Shown: piece by piece, positions 1 through 12,600 of the stretch
How the letters are laid out: each line of letters opens with the position of its first letter
How positions within the stretch are numbered: position 1 is the first letter of the stretch
DNA from: Dolomedes plantarius
Lineage: Eukaryota; Arthropoda; Arachnida; Araneae; Dolomedidae
Length of the DNA: 64,000 nt
Assembly: GCA_907164885.2 (NCBI GenBank)
Contig: OU015496.1
Span: 137,117,610 to 137,181,609 of the forward strand
Direction of reading: 5' to 3'
The notes under the pieces: model-generated
What the model was told of the DNA's origin: nothing
Database searches by the model: none
What the model saw: the letters and a program-made list of their open reading frames with translations, nothing else
Translations under genes and position numbers: made by a program

Positions 1-539
1 TTGCTCTATTTAGATGGAGCATTAAAAGTATCCAAGGTGTCATCTTTGTTGTCCAGCTAAAAGGAATCTTGTAGACACTAATGGAAAGCAGACTTTCGTA
101 TAAAATTTTTAATAAATTTTAGAGGAATTTAAATCCTGCGAGTAAAGTTAGCTCATCTTTGTAACTGTTATTTGTTTCGTGATTTTGTACATTTTCGTTT
201 TTTTTTTCAATTTGTATGATAAAATCATACGATAATATCATTGATGATGATCATTGATGATCATTGACATGATAAGATAATTTTTTTTATTTTGTATGAT
301 TTGTATGTAAGAAGTATTTGTGGGTGTTGGCCGGCTTCATAGGAAATTAAAAAAGAAAAATCCGCATTCCTTTAGGTAAAAATTTTACGTGAATCGTTGC
401 GAAGGAATTTCTGAGAATTTCGAAATGTTAAAGAAATAATATAGGGAGATTCATTCGAAAGTAGTCCCGAACAACTCTTGCTAGCGTGAAGCAATCTGAA
501 CCAAAACAGATACGTTACAAACCTTGACGCAAGTGTGAT
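1..539. other. AT-rich stretch, no gene seen
   Basis: No coding similarity or terminal repeat is recognised. A short run near 235-285 repeats GATGATCATTGAT-like words, which is simple local duplication. Confidence 0.5.
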
Positions 540-559
540 CGATTGCATTACATGGGATG

Positions 560-1175
560 CTGAAAGTCAACTGCGATTTCTTTCAGACACATTTCCAAAC
601 TGGACACCTGTTTCTGAAAGTACTGTCAAGGATATCGGGGAAAATACCTGCAATTTCAAGGTAGATGTTTTCTTTCACATCTTTCACATTTCGAGGCTTG
701 TTCCGATAGACTTCAAAGGAGAAAGTCTGGTGGTTTCAGATCAGGCACCCTTGGTGGTCAAAGCCATTTTAAAATCATCCTGTTGCCGAAGAAGAAATCA
801 ATTTCCGCATGCTCCATGCCGATGTGTGACAGGTTCCGCCCATCTTGATCAAAGTAATCTTCCATTGACTCACGATATTCCAGCTGATTCTCGGACTATT
901 GAAAAATTTCCAGGTACTTATCGGTATTCTCGGTGGTACCGGTAAAAATGGGATCTATGATGCCCGACCGAGACATAACACCCCGCATACCAACCGACTT
1001 TTTTTATCACGGAGCGATATTTGGGGAGTGGCAAAGTGATTATCAGCAGCCGTATACGGGTGCTTTACGAGTTAACATAACCCGACAAAAGAAACCATGT
1101 CTCATCCGAGAACCGTATGATGTGATGTGTTATTTACTGAGGATTACATTCCACGATGTTTCGTTCAGGTTGCTT
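560..1175 (-). pseudogene. mariner-like transposase remnant
   Basis: Read on the minus strand in shifting frames, this stretch shows mariner-type transposase blocks in the expected order. Near 1120-1095 there is a S-D-E-T-W-F-like catalytic block followed by L-S-G-Y-V-N. Near 960-935 comes G-V-M-S-R-S-G-I-I-D-P-I-F. Near 760-735 comes P-P-R-V-P-D-L-K-P-P-D-F, the region around the third catalytic acid. The frame is broken by several stops and shifts, so nothing is translatable. A Helitron lies just to the right (from 1237). No inverted ends were found, so the element boundaries are unknown. Assignment to mariner-like elements rests on block order only. Confidence 0.6.
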
Positions 1176-1236
1176 CGTCCTTGCTTGAGTTATTACAAAA
1201 TATTCAGGGCCTCTCTAGAATGGTTATCCTATATAA

Positions 1237-1946
1237 TCTATATTTATAGAACAGTTCCGTAACTGACTGATTGACTGACTAACATACAACGCACAGGCCA
1301 AACCGCTGGACCTAAAGGGCTGAAATTTTGCATCACGATTCTTCTTATAGTGTAGATACTTCTTATAGTGTAGTTCTTGATTCTTCTTATAGTGTAGGGG
1401 TGCACTAAGAAAGATTTTTAAGAAATTCTTATTAGATTTTTAAAAATTAAATTTTTAAGCTGTTTTTGTAACTTTTTTTAAGTTTGCATTTAAAATAATA
1501 ATTTGAGGGTTATACAATTTATATCACGAGAAAGATCATAAAAATTCCTTTAAAATGAAATCTTTTTCGAATCTTTACTTCCGTTTTCTGATTTTAGGTG
1601 AATTTTAAAGATTAATTTTTAGAATTTAATTTATTCATTGCTGATCACGCGATTTCTTTTTCTGATACTTTAAATAAATTTATCGTCACGTACATAACAT
1701 CTAAATAGACAAAAAAAATTTCTTGCTAAAGCGGCAGACGATTGGACGTTATCCAAAAAAATATTAAAATACAGTAAAAGATATGATCCTCAAACTGTAC
1801 TATATTCTTTAGTCTATTCTATTAGATTTAATTTGAATATTTTCTTCTACATTATATATATAGCATATATTTGACATTAATTGCATACATTGACCGTTGT
1901 ATTTAATTTGAATGTACTCCGTACCGAAGTTCGGGTTTTCAGCTAG
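1237..1946 (+). mobile_element. short non-autonomous Helitron (copy 1)
   Basis: The element starts with TCTATAT and ends with CTAG, and is flanked by A on the left and T on the right, the Helitron rule of insertion between A and T. A GC-containing hairpin (CCGAA/TTCGG, about 1926-1936) lies a few bases before the terminal CTAG, as Helitrons require. It has no coding capacity. The same sequence recurs in the opposite orientation at 55992-56739, sharing the motif CCGCTGGACCTAAAGGGCTG near the 5' end. Copy 1 carries three copies of CTTCTTATAGTGTAG (about 1339-1395) where the other copy has one. It must rely on a helicase supplied from elsewhere. Confidence 0.8.
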
Positions 1947-2263
1947 TACCTCATAATATTTCAATACCTCGCATCTCGCTTGATTTAAGGCTATGAAGTC
2001 ATGGGACTTACGCTGTAGTTTCGCTCAGAAAGTTATTCAAATTTATTGTTCACTGTCGTAATTTTAGTAATATTAAAGAAGCTTGAGAAGGGGTTGGTTG
2101 TGCGGAAATTTCTTGACATGTGTATATTGATCAGATCATACATCGTTTCATCCGCGGCCTCTGGAAAGTTGTTTTGCAAAAATATATTTCCAGTGAAGAA
2201 TATTTGAATTATGTGGTTAAAGTTTGAGGAGAATCTTATCATAGTGGCATTTGTTTGTAATGC

Positions 2264-2363
2264 CGATATTACAGTGAGTCGGTAGGATGAAACCTACGCG
2301 AGAAAATCGTTTATAGAATTATAGAACGAGTAGGTTCGATCCTACCGACTCACTGTAATATCG
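2264..2363. repeat. hairpin-forming inverted repeat (MITE or small-RNA-like)
   Basis: Two arms, 2264-2297 and about 2329-2363, are nearly perfect reverse complements and share CAGTGAGTCGGTAGGAT. The loop is about 30 bases. A TA dinucleotide flanks the CAGTG...CACTG core (2272-2355), which fits a tiny TA-target MITE, but the pairing continues past the TA into CGATAT. That is unusual for a simple target duplication and also fits a small-RNA hairpin. Confidence 0.6.
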
Positions 2364-2980
2364 ACGCAACACAGACACGTTTCGTGAACGTTGGTAGATG
2401 TGGCGGGAAAACACTCGAGGAAAGACCAAGAACACGTTAAAGGGATGGAGTACTTTAATCCATCGAAGTATACTTCAAGACATCAAAGAAGGTACACGGC
2501 AATACATAGCTGTACGAAGTGGCACAAGCTGACGACATGATGTTTAATAATAACGACAACGGACAGCAGCGAAAGAAGGACGACGCCTAGACAAATACAA
2601 AACAGAGGGGACAAGGGACAGAGGAGCGAGAGATGGCAAAAATCCTTTTTATACTCAGCGGTTCTTGACTTTTACGGTACGCGTTTAGAATTCTATAATT
2701 GGTTAGAATCGGATACATGAAGGTACGACTCAAAGTCACAGGCCTTGAATCATCTCTGACTCATCTTTTTCACGCACCTGTTAGTTAATAGGAGGCTAAA
2801 AAAAACTTTTATGTTTCGAGCGCGCAGTGAAGCGAATTTAATAGTTGGTTAATTCGTTTACTCCTAGGTCGAAATTTGGAATAGGGACTGTGCTTTATTG
2901 AGAAGAATGTAGAATACGCGACAATTAATAATGGTGGGGCGTTAAGGTTACATATATATAAGCAAACAAATACACACATA
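2364..2980. other. moderate-GC stretch, no gene seen
   Basis: About 2380-2700 is less AT-rich than its surroundings, yet no open frame, terminal repeat or family motif is recognised. It could be a fragment of an older element. Confidence 0.4.
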
Positions 2981-2982
2981 TA

Positions 2983-4392
2983 CAGTGGCTCCCAAAAATG
3001 TTCGTACACTTCGGATTTTCAATGAAATAGGGGTCTATCCATTAATTAAAATGAATATTTCAGAATGGGTATTTAATAATAAGATCTAAAATTTATTCTT
3101 AACAAAACTACATGAAATATTTTGAAAACTTAGTAAAACTTTATTTTTAAGAAACCAATAATCAAAGGTAACAAAAACTTTATCTCACGAAAGTCATCGT
3201 ACACTGAAATATTTTCAGATAAATTCATGATTAAAATTACCATCTGGTGCTTTATTTTTATTTTTGAATTGTGGTGACATTTAAAATATCGTTTGGCTTT
3301 AATTTCTGCTTGCCTACTCCGTAATATTCTATTTATTATTTTAAAATGGCTCGTAGTCGTAACGAAACAACAAACAGGATTCGAAAATTGATTATTTTTC
3401 AGCATAGTAGTGGTAAATAAGTTCAGAATATTGCTAAATTACTTAATTTATCCCATTCTACTGTGCAGTATGTGAAAAAACTCTTTAAAGAACAAAATCG
3501 GATCGAAAACAAGGTAAGAAAAGGTCGTCCGGCAAAGGTAACAAAACGTGATCAGAGATTTATAATTAGAAAATTTGTGAAAATATACTGGCGTATAATT
3601 GTATGGAGAAGAAAAAATGAGGAACTTAATCCCAAGGACTTATTAGGAACAGTTAAGCATGGCGATGGAGGGGTGTCCTTGTGTGGGGTGCATATCAGCA
3701 TCAGGACTATGTAATTTGGTATTTATTAGTGGCATAATGAATCATGGTGTTTATATAAATATTTTAAGAGACAATTTAAAATCTTCAGCCTAAAATTTTC
3801 GTATTGGAAACAATTTTGCTTTTTATCAAGATAACATTCTTAAGCACACGGCTCTCAACGTTCGCCTCCGGTGTCTCTATAATTCTCCACAAGTTCTGAA
3901 AACACCACCTCAACCGCCAGATTTAAACCCAATAGAACATATTTGGACAGAACTGGAGGTTCGAGTACGAAAACACGACATTCACACGAAAAGCGAACTT
4001 AAAACAATTATGATGGAAGAATGGATGAACATTGATGCAGAAATTACAAAAGAACTAGTGCAATCTATTCCCAGACGTTTAAAAGCTGTTGTGGATTTTA
4101 AAGGATATCCTACTAAATATTAATTTAACGAAAAATTAAAATATTTACTAATATGTAGAGATTTTTTTACAAGTGTACGATGACTTTTGTGAGATAAAGT
4201 TTTCGTTACTTTTTGATTATTGGTTTCTTAAAAATAAAGTTTTACTATTTTTAAAAATATTTCGTGTAGTTTTATTAAGAATAGAATTTTAGATCTTATT
4301 ATTAAATACCCATTCTGAAATATTCATTTAAATTAATGGATATACCCCTATTTCATTGAAAATCGTAAGTGTACGAACACTTTTGGGAGCCA

Positions 4393-4395
<3 letters not shown>
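2983..4395 (+). mobile_element. Tc1-like transposon with 222-bp terminal inverted repeats
   Basis: The ends begin CAGTGGCTCCC and finish GGGAGCCACTG, each next to a TA target dinucleotide (2981-2982 and 4396-4397). The inverted repeat runs 2983-3204 and 4173-4395, much longer than the 20-30 bases of many Tc1 elements, and the inner edge is marked by GTCATCGTACAC and its complement. Inside lies one broken transposase on the plus strand. The right end runs directly into a (TA)n array. Confidence 0.9.
3346..4123 (+). pseudogene. Tc1-like transposase, degenerate
   Basis: The start ATG at 3346 opens an N-terminal helix-turn-helix (I-A-K-L-L-N-L-S-H-S-T-V near 3432) followed by a basic G-R-P-A-K linker, as in Tc1 transposases. 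A stop codon interrupts the first helix near 3418. The middle is shortened: the first catalytic region is largely missing and the second is frame-shifted near 3660-3830. The C-terminus is well kept, with P-P-D-L-N-P-I-E-H-I-W near 3914 holding the third catalytic acid, then S-I-P-R-R-L-K-A-V-V ending at the TAA of 4121-4123. At about 260 codons it is shorter than the usual 340. The product is not functional. Confidence 0.85.
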
Positions 4396-4447
<52 letters not shown>

Positions 4448-4478
4448 TATATATATATGTGTGTGTGTGGGTGTGTGT
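4396..4478. repeat. (TA)n followed by (TG)n microsatellite
   Basis: The array begins exactly at the TA target site of the Tc1 element ending at 4395. Open frames reading Y-I-Y-I through it are translation artefacts. Confidence 0.95.
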
Positions 4479-5641
4479 TACATGTACCATAAGAATGAAG
4501 CAAAGCAATGGGGTACTCGCAACCGGAGCATGAAAAATTAAAAGGTTAATTACAGGAAATAATAATTTTATTGTACATTAATTATTTTCTCTATCATCCA
4601 AGTACATAAGTAATAAATACATGTCTAGATGATTTAGTATAGTCGATTTAGTACATTGTCGATGTTTCTCCTAAAAGAGAAAATGCAATAACTGTGTATT
4701 ACGTCAAAATGCAATAACTACGCATTTACGTCATTCTTCAAATTTTATTTTAAATTTTTTGTTACAAAATTTTATATAATCGGTATTCTAAAGCTATTTA
4801 TAAATACATTTTTTACTGTGATTAGTATATTCGTCGAGTGGAAAAAATACTATATTTTATTTCTCACATATTTCTAACAAAATAAATTAATAACTGGTTC
4901 GCCCTAGAGTCATAGCTTCAAAATTTCTGATAAAAACTTATATTTTTTAAGCATATTAAAAGAGAGAAAAGAAATTGAAAAAAAAACGCACTGACGTCAG
5001 TAAAATGAAATCGAAAAAAGAAAATCGATATTTTTATAATTTGTTTTTGTAGAATCTAAAATGAATATGTATAATAAAAGTTCTTGAGCTAGAAAGGAAA
5101 AAAATTACTTCAGTCGGTTATCCACAATTTGTGTCGATTTCTTTAAAATTTCAAATTGGTTTCTAAGCTTTTTTCAAAACAACTATATTAAACTCTCGTT
5201 TGATGTGAAATATAAATAGCTTACATACATAGTACGACCCTCAGGATTACCAGCTATTTTGGACCAAATTGCAGAATATAAATGTAATTTAAGACATCCA
5301 TTTGAGCTAAACATTAACATTTCATCCATTAAAATATGCTTTTATGCATTTTGAGAATTTTAAACAAAAAAAACCTAGATATTTCTTCAAAACAAAAATG
5401 ATCATCTAATTTTACTATGGTAAACACAAAAATTCTTCAGAAAACATAAACTCTTCATAAATTTGATGAATTATTGAAGAAACTAAAGACTTATATTTTC
5501 TCAATGTGTACTGTTAAAATAAAATGTTTATTTTACAAATAATAATAAAATAGATTCCTTAAGATACTGCAGTACATGAAATGAACATAAATGTTGTTGT
5601 ATTCTTATTATACTATACAACAGAAATGTATAGCATAGCAA

Positions 5642-5644
<3 letters not shown>
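4479..5644. other. AT-rich stretch, no gene seen
   Basis: This stretch is rich in A and T homopolymers. No frame longer than background and no terminal repeats are seen. Confidence 0.5.
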
Positions 5645-5732
<88 letters not shown>

Positions 5733-5756
5733 ATGTGTGTGTGTGTGTGTGTGTGT
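5645..5756. repeat. (TA)n(TG)n microsatellite
   Basis: About 80 bases of TA repeats pass into TG repeats. No transposon end abuts either side. Confidence 0.95.
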
Positions 5757-6089
5757 AATAATAACAACCCCACTAATATTAATTGCCCTATATCTAACGC
5801 ATATCTTAATTTTTCCTCAATAAAGCCCAGCCCAATTTCAAAAACGAAATCGAAAATCGAAATAACCTAATATTCTCTTTAACGCATGCGCGAGAAAGTT
5901 ATTTTTAGACTTCCGTGATCTCGATTCCCCTTCGAAGAAATACCACGTGATCGGGGTCAACCAATTAAAAGAAATCTACGCCTAGCGGCAAAATCAGAAG
6001 TTACTCAGCATAAAAAGGTGAGACGGAGCATTTTCGCGCTCTCTACTACTTTGGCGCTATTTCATTACTTCCTTGCTCGCTGTCTAAAG
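5757..6089. other. no gene seen
   Basis: Unremarkable sequence between a microsatellite and a Tc1 terminal repeat. Confidence 0.4.
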
Positions 6090-6091
6090 TA

Positions 6092-7109
6092 CACTGCTGG
6101 CCACCCAAATTGCAACACCAAGAAAGACAAGAGATATCACAACAAAATTTATTTTGTAGATAACATGTTGACCAAGTATTAAATGATTAAATTTATAGAC
6201 TTCTGTGCAGTGTGGTTCCTGCCAAAATCAGTAAAAAGAGTAGCCGCCATTGTTGGAGATCACCGCTGCCACACGCCTCGGCATTGATTCAAAGAGACAT
6301 TGGATGGGTTTTGGGGTACAGCAGACCAAGCAGCTTCCACACGTTGCCAAAGTTGATCTGCTGTGGCAGCTGGGGATGAATCTGGGTCAATCGTAGAGCA
6401 ACCATAGACCACATGTTTTCTATCGGCGAAAGATCCGGAGAGCGAGGTGGCCAGGGAAGCAATTCAATCTGGCGATTGACGAAGAACCATTGGACAATGC
6501 GTGCCACGTGTGGTCGCGCATTATCCTGTTGAAATATGGCTGTGGGCAAGCCCTGAAGGTAAGGAAAGACAACTGGCTCCAACACCTCGGAGATGTAGCG
6601 CTGGCTGTTTAAAGTACCGGCAATGCGTACTAGAGGTGTGCGAGAGTGATATCCAATACCGCCCCATACCATAATACCCGGTGCAGGACCAGTGTGGCGG
6701 TGCATAACGCAGCTGTTCAGCATCCTCACTTCACGGTGCCTCCAGACTCGAATGCGACCATCGTGGTGTTGCAGACAGAAGCGTGACTCGTCAGTAAAGA
6801 CAATTTCATTCCATTCTGCCGTCCACATCCTTCTGTCATCGCACCATTGGCGGCGGAGACGTCTGTGGTTCTGCGTCAAGGGTAGACAAAGCAATGGACG
6901 TCTTGCGGACAGACCACTCTGCTGTAAACGGCGTCGAATGGTACGCGCAGACAAAGATGATGCGTTACAGACTGCATGTGCTGTGCTATGGTTCGTGATG
7001 TGACTGATCGATCCGTCACTGTAATGCTCACAATTTGCCTGTCATCACGTGAAGTGGTGCGCAGAGCAGTTTCATGGTGTTGGATGAGGAATGATTTAGC
7101 ACTGGTCAT
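6092..7109 (-). mobile_element. Tc1-like element, one end missing
   Basis: A terminal sequence CACTGCTGGCCACCCAAATT follows a TA at 6090-6091 and lies on the 3' side of a minus-strand transposase. No inverse copy of this end could be found beyond the start of the transposase at 7109, so the 5' end appears deleted or replaced. The true right boundary is unknown. Confidence 0.7.
6228..7109 (-). pseudogene. Tc1-like transposase (DD34E spacing), frameshifted
   Basis: The gene starts with M-T-S-A-K-S at 7109 and has an N-terminal helix-turn-helix (S-V-T-S-R-T-I-A). A frameshift near 6955 passes to a second frame with S-A-R-T-I-R-R-R-L. Catalytic blocks are intact: F-T-D-E-S-R-F (first D), F-Q-Q-D-N-A-R-P-H (second D) and S-P-D-L-S-P-I-E (E), with 34 residues between the last two. 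Another shift near 6330 leads to the C-terminus A-A-V-I-S-N-N-G-G-Y-S, ending at the stop of 6228-6230. Two frameshifts make it inactive, but the DDE triad is unchanged, so decay is recent. Confidence 0.9.
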
Positions 7110-7539
7110 TTTCTTTCAAGATGGCGCATTCAGGAATGCATGCGGGAATCGAAAGCTAAAGTCCTGTAGAACAAAGACCTACTCACTTTCTCACAATGCA
7201 GTCGCATTTTGAAAGTCCAGATCCTGTCGAGCTCTCTGAAATGTCCGGATGGACATCTCATGAAAATGTAGCTTGCATCGTGGCCGGAAAATAATAAAGT
7301 TAGCTTCAGGACCAAACTAATTTATTAAACAGTAAAGCAACACATCTTATTCGCTTCGACTCAGTACAGCGTCTCCCGCAAAAAACGCCAAAATAGAATT
7401 AGGTCAGAGAGGTTGCCAGAATTGGTGGATGAAGTTAGTATGTGGGAAGGCGAAGCGTTTACGTCAAGGCAAGAAGGACGGGTTACCATGGAAGAGATGA
7501 AGTACAGAATGGGCGATTATAGGTAGTTAGTAATGTTAT

Positions 7540-7542
<3 letters not shown>
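7110..7542. other. no gene seen
   Basis: Sequence upstream of the truncated Tc1 gene. It holds neither the expected second terminal repeat nor another family. Confidence 0.4.
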
Positions 7543-7618
<76 letters not shown>

Positions 7619-7637
7619 GAGTATATATATATATATT
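7543..7637. repeat. (TA)n microsatellite
   Basis: About 74 bases of TA repeats, a CGAG interruption, then a shorter TA run. Confidence 0.95.
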
Positions 7638-7899
7638 GGCATGGAAAACTTATGGTTTACTGACCATATGGTTTTTCCGCAGTTTCTTCATAATGGAGCA
7701 ACCTTGTTGAGTGAAACTCACACGTCAGTATGCACCACAGAGACTTCAATATGTACCACATTGGTGAATGAAATAACGCAAGTGCAAAAGGAATACAAAC
7801 GTTAATTCGAAGAATTTATTGACTAATATTTAGAAAGAATTTCATGTCATCGTAAGAAGGAGTATCTCTTAAATATGGAATAAAGCAAAGAGGTGATGT

Positions 7900-8540
7900 T
7901 CAGTATGAAATGTGATGTCCTTTAACTGCAATGGCTGCTTTGCAGCGTCTAAACGTGATTACAACGAGTATTTTTATTTACTATATGAGCTGTTGTGGCA
8001 ACATTGTCCATTCCTCTTTCAGTTCATGGGCAATTGGAAGTGGATGTATGCATGCCGCAAGACGTCTATCCAGAGAAACCCACACATGCTCTAATGGATT
8101 CAGGTCTGGGGAATTAGCAGGCCAATTCATACGAGTCATGAACTCATTTTTTCAACAGTTCATCCACAGTCCACGCAAGATGAGGTCTGGCATTTTCGTT
8201 CATAAAATGGAACTGAGAACCAACGGCATCTCGGAAAAGACGTACGGGAGAAATGACCACCTCACTGCAGCAGCGGTTTTATGTTATTGAACCACGTTCG
8301 AAAATGTGGAGCTTAGAAAGACCAATTAGCATGCTTCCTCCTCAGACCATGACACCTACACCTAGATCATGTTTTCTTTCGGTAATGTCTTCTAAGTGAT
8401 ACAGTATTCCCACCTCTCTCCATATTAGCTGACTTCGAGAATCTATCGTTATACTGAAGCGACTATAATCAGTTAAGAGTACCGTGCCCCATTGCTGGCA
8501 GTCTAATCTTTGTGGTCTTTACACCATATTAGAGGTTGTC
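7900..8540 (-). pseudogene. Tc1-like transposase, heavily decayed
   Basis: Minus-strand blocks match a Tc1 transposase. V-L-L-T-D-Y-S-R-F near 8480 is the first catalytic region, with E changed to Y. G-V-M-V followed by a stop and G-G-S lies near 8345. W-P-A-N-S-P-D-L-N-P-L-E-H-V-W near 8125 holds the catalytic Glu. R-R-C-K-A-A-I-A-V-K-G lies near 7935, before a stop at 7900-7902. Many stops and shifts lie between. It differs clearly from the other Tc1 copies in the window, so it is a separate older family. No terminal repeats were recognised. Confidence 0.7.
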
Positions 8541-8805
8541 TCCGGTGTGCAAGCGTCAGTGCGATGCAATGCTCTGGCCATCGAGAGAATAAGCCACCTT
8601 TATGCAACTGACTCTTAATATTTTTTCAACTAATCAAATGTGAACGAATACAGAATACATATATCTCAGAACACTCCAGTGCATTCACTTTCTGTTTGCG
8701 ATGAAAACATCACGGTCCATATTTTATAATCATCTCCTTACACGGAGACTGGCTGACGCAAGGTTTTTTTTATAACACAGTTCGTGCATCAGGGCATCTG
8801 GTACG
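8541..8805. other. no gene seen
   Basis: Sequence possibly belonging to the 5' part of the decayed Tc1 element. No boundary is visible. Confidence 0.3.
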
Positions 8806-8806
8806 T

Positions 8807-8868
<62 letters not shown>
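8806..8868. repeat. (CA)n(TA)n microsatellite
   Basis: CA repeats pass directly into TA repeats. No transposon end abuts. Confidence 0.95.
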
Positions 8869-8870
<2 letters not shown>

Positions 8871-9651
8871 TATACTCTGTATTTTTGCATTTATTATAAG
8901 ATAAAAAATTAAATGCAGAACGGTAACAGGGATACAAAAACCAAAGTGTATCTGCAATAAAATTCGTTGCATAAAATACTTTAAAGAAACCTGTAGCACA
9001 AATTCAAAGTATCCCTTTTAAAATTTTAATCAAGCAAGCAGGGTGCAAATAATAATTTCATACTTAAACTTTAACAGCATATGTCTCTATAAAATTTTAA
9101 AGAAACTCTTTTTTGTTGGATATGCATACATTTTTGAATACCAAAATTTTTTTCAAAGACAAATCATAAGAAATTTATGAATTCCGGATCTAAAAGAAGT
9201 TTTCCCTTCTTTCTTTCTCCTAGAAGGCTAATAAATTTTACAGATTTTTTTTTATATTTTTATCGTCGTTTCTATAGAAACGAATCTTATAAAAGTTTCG
9301 TGTTTTTATCCTAATTACATCTACTTTTTTTTTGCAAACGTCAGTATTCTATCTAATTTCATTCCTGCCGTTAAATCTTACATTAGAAATACAACTTTGC
9401 TTTTGGGAAACTGAACTGGCGATAGTTTGCGAGCAATTTATTTTTAACCTGCTGCCGCGCAATGTAAATTCGAAATATATATATAATTATACTTAAAGCA
9501 AAGGCTTAAATATTTAGGTTCAGGTATGAATGAACAGGAAGTTATTTCTCGTAAAATATGATTATGTTTCATCTTGTTCATGGAACTCTTAAGTTATACT
9601 ATGTACATATAATTTGATTTATTAAACAAACAAACACACACACATACACAC
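8869..9651. other. AT-rich stretch, no gene seen
   Basis: No family motif or terminal repeat is seen. It ends in a short CA-rich run just before the next element. Confidence 0.5.
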
Positions 9652-9653
9652 TA

Positions 9654-12600
9654 GGGTGGTTCGAAAAAATTGATTTTTTTATTTCGGAATCGCATTACCT
9701 CTCAAAAGTTGTAGTTTGGTATCCTCAATTGGGGAAAAATTTTTTAAAAAAATCTAAGTTGACATCTTCAGTTCGCGCATGAGGCTGAAAGTTTGAAAAA
9801 ATATGTTAAAAATTGAAATTTTCAAAAAATAACAAGATTAGTTTTTTTGTAATTTTGTACAATGCAATAGCCTTAAATTGTCAGTATATAGCGCAGTTTG
9901 AACCCCAAAAAATATTTTATAGTTTTTACATATCTTTAGTTCGCGCATACGCCTTAAATTGGGCTAAAATCGCCTTAAATTTGAAATTTACGTGTTTAAT
10001 ATACAATAATACATACATGACATATTTACGTTTCAAAAGTATTTTAAAATTTCTAAATTTGTGGAATATAGCCTTTTATTACAGTATTATACGTACAAGT
10101 ATAGTTACACACACATTTATATGTATATAATAACATTGCATGTCAAAGCTAATTACAGAATGATTTATAGATTTTACCTATTTTTTGTGTCTAAGATTCC
10201 TCAGATGTGTTGGTCATTGTTTTAAATTGAGATTTATAGTCAAATGATGGCATAGTTGACCTTGAGAGCAAAGTTGTCATTATGAAACCATCCCCGTTCT
10301 CTTCTCCACATAGTTTAGTACAAGATTCTGTTACGAGCTTTACAATCCTTTCGACACTTTGCGTGTGGCAAGGAAATTTAATTAGCTCGAACTCTGGGAG
10401 AACATTAGTATTAATAAGTTCTTCTAGGCTTTGCGTTGACACATTGCTCATTATTGGAGGAGGTGTAAGTTTGCACTTGGAACAATCAATAAGTTCAATG
10501 TAATTTGATGGTCGGTGATTGAAAAGTTCACACCGATTCCCCTTTTGGTTCTTGTTTTCTTGCTTTTAGCAATCTTCGAAAAGCTAGCTGTCTTACGTGC
10601 ACTATCTCATCTAGTACCATTAAAATTAAAAGATTTTCGGGATGACAAAAATACGCATTCCTCTGAATGACAGGATCAATTATTTTACGTACCCTGTCGG
10701 GAAGCTGTCTTGTCTTCTATACTAATTGAAACACGTGAACTGCTCCAAACTTTACAGAGGGATGCATTTTAATTCCAAACCATACTGGAGCGTATATCTT
10801 CATAATATAGCTGACCAGCAGTTTAATTTCGTCAGAAGGTTTTACTTTAGAAATATATAGTCTTAAGATCCTATTTGCACACGTTAACCACCTAGAGTTA
10901 CTAAGAGGACCAGGATCTTTCACAGCGAGATCTGGCGCACACTCTCCTGTCTTGACTGTTCGATAAATATTAAGTAAATACTGTTGGTCCTTGCCTAAGT
11001 CAGTTTTGGTCACATTTATCTCCTCACTATTAATCGTTTCAAGATTAGCAACAGGTTTCTTTCACAGTCAGTCAACTTCTTGCCAATTTGTCCTGAGAAA
11101 CTTGTGGGTCCTGTAGTATCACCATCTACACTTTCAAACAAATGTCTGAACGGAAGTTCGTTGAAATGAAATAAACATATAAACCATTGTAAAGGACGAC
11201 CAAGTTTAAGCTCAAGGTTACGAATAACACCGTTTTTCCATCCTGTGTTAGTTGGTGTTCTGTCACATCCAATTGTAACAGGCTTAACATAATCAAAGTT
11301 ATTGTTTTCTAAATAGCAAAAGATGCTATTAGCTATTTCACTTCCAGTGGCCCTTGGAGGTGTCAAATGTCCCAGATACTTTCCACCAGGCACTTGAACC
11401 AAGCTGATGTGCTCCTCTTTCTTTAGTCTGCGATACATTTTGTTACCATTATTTTCCTGATAATACGTGTTATCTTTTCTCCCGTCAAAATTCAGTCCAT
11501 GTAACTCTACATTTGGAGATTCTGATTGTAAAGAGTATAGAATTTTATGTTTTTCTCGTCTAATCTTACTCTAATCTATTACTAGAGACATATCTCCTTC
11601 ATTTATCATGCCTACATCTTGCAAAACAAAGGAATCAATAGCAGCAGTGGCTCTCTCGGATATCCCTTATCTATCGCTTATTAATGCTGTTGCAGGAAGC
11701 TTAATTCGCATTTGTGATGTTCACGGCAAACTGTCACATTTTGCTTCGTGACTCTCAAACTGGCTATTTTGGGCAGAATTTATAAGAGTATCTCTTTTGC
11801 AAGCTTTAATATCAGGTTCAGCAATCAAGTTTTTCTTTTCACTTTCCATTCTTTTATTTCTTTTTGCGATATTATTAGTATCTACTATATTCAAAGTGCC
11901 AATAAATTTTAAACGGCCATTTCGATGGTCGTTTTCGATGGTCGCTAAAACTCTCTCTCTCAATAATATGGATCTTATTTCCTTTATCACATTTACAATC
12001 CATAATTACTTTACAGCTGCAAGAGATAGGCTTCTTACCACACGAACACGTAAAATTTATTACACACTTGCAGGAAGCAACATCAAAAAGTTTGGACTTC
12101 GCTTCATTAACAAAGTGATTGAGTTTAGTCTTGAAGTTAAATTTATCTTTATCACGACTAAATGGCTTTCTTAAATTGTAGTACTTATTATGGTAATCCT
12201 TTATCAATTTATCAATACGTTCATGACTGACCGTTGGTATAGAAGCTTTACAGTAAAGTTCTTCTATTTGAGCAGCAATGCAATTTGAAATCTTTGAAAA
12301 AGATTCGTTTTTACAGATTTTGATGTTTCTTCAAAACAAGCTAACAAAACATCTGCACATGTGGGTAAAACACTTTTGGTGCACATTTGGTAACTGACTA
12401 AACGCATTTGGTGCACCGAAAAACGGACAAACACTTAAGCGTTTAGAAGTTTTCGGGTGTCCCATTATTTATTATTTGGAGAATGGAGAACAATATAACA
12501 AAACTTGAACATAAAAATCTCCAATAACTTTACAAAATAATCTACTCAAAGCAAAAGACGCTGCACTTTTTGATTCACTTACAGTTACAAATTAAAGATG

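Noticed and set aside
535..945. 136-codon plus-strand frame
   Set aside because: The opposite strand carries recognisable mariner transposase blocks, so this frame is a shadow.
4356..4541. Open frames rich in Y-I-Y-I or T-H-T-H running through TA and CA arrays (also at 5581, 7533, 15779, 21630, 24101, 27019, 27630, 28086, 51820 and others)
   Set aside because: They are translations of dinucleotide repeats; both strands and several frames stay open for the same trivial reason.
6692..7212. Plus-strand frames over the Tc1 gene
   Set aside because: Antisense of the clear minus-strand transposase.
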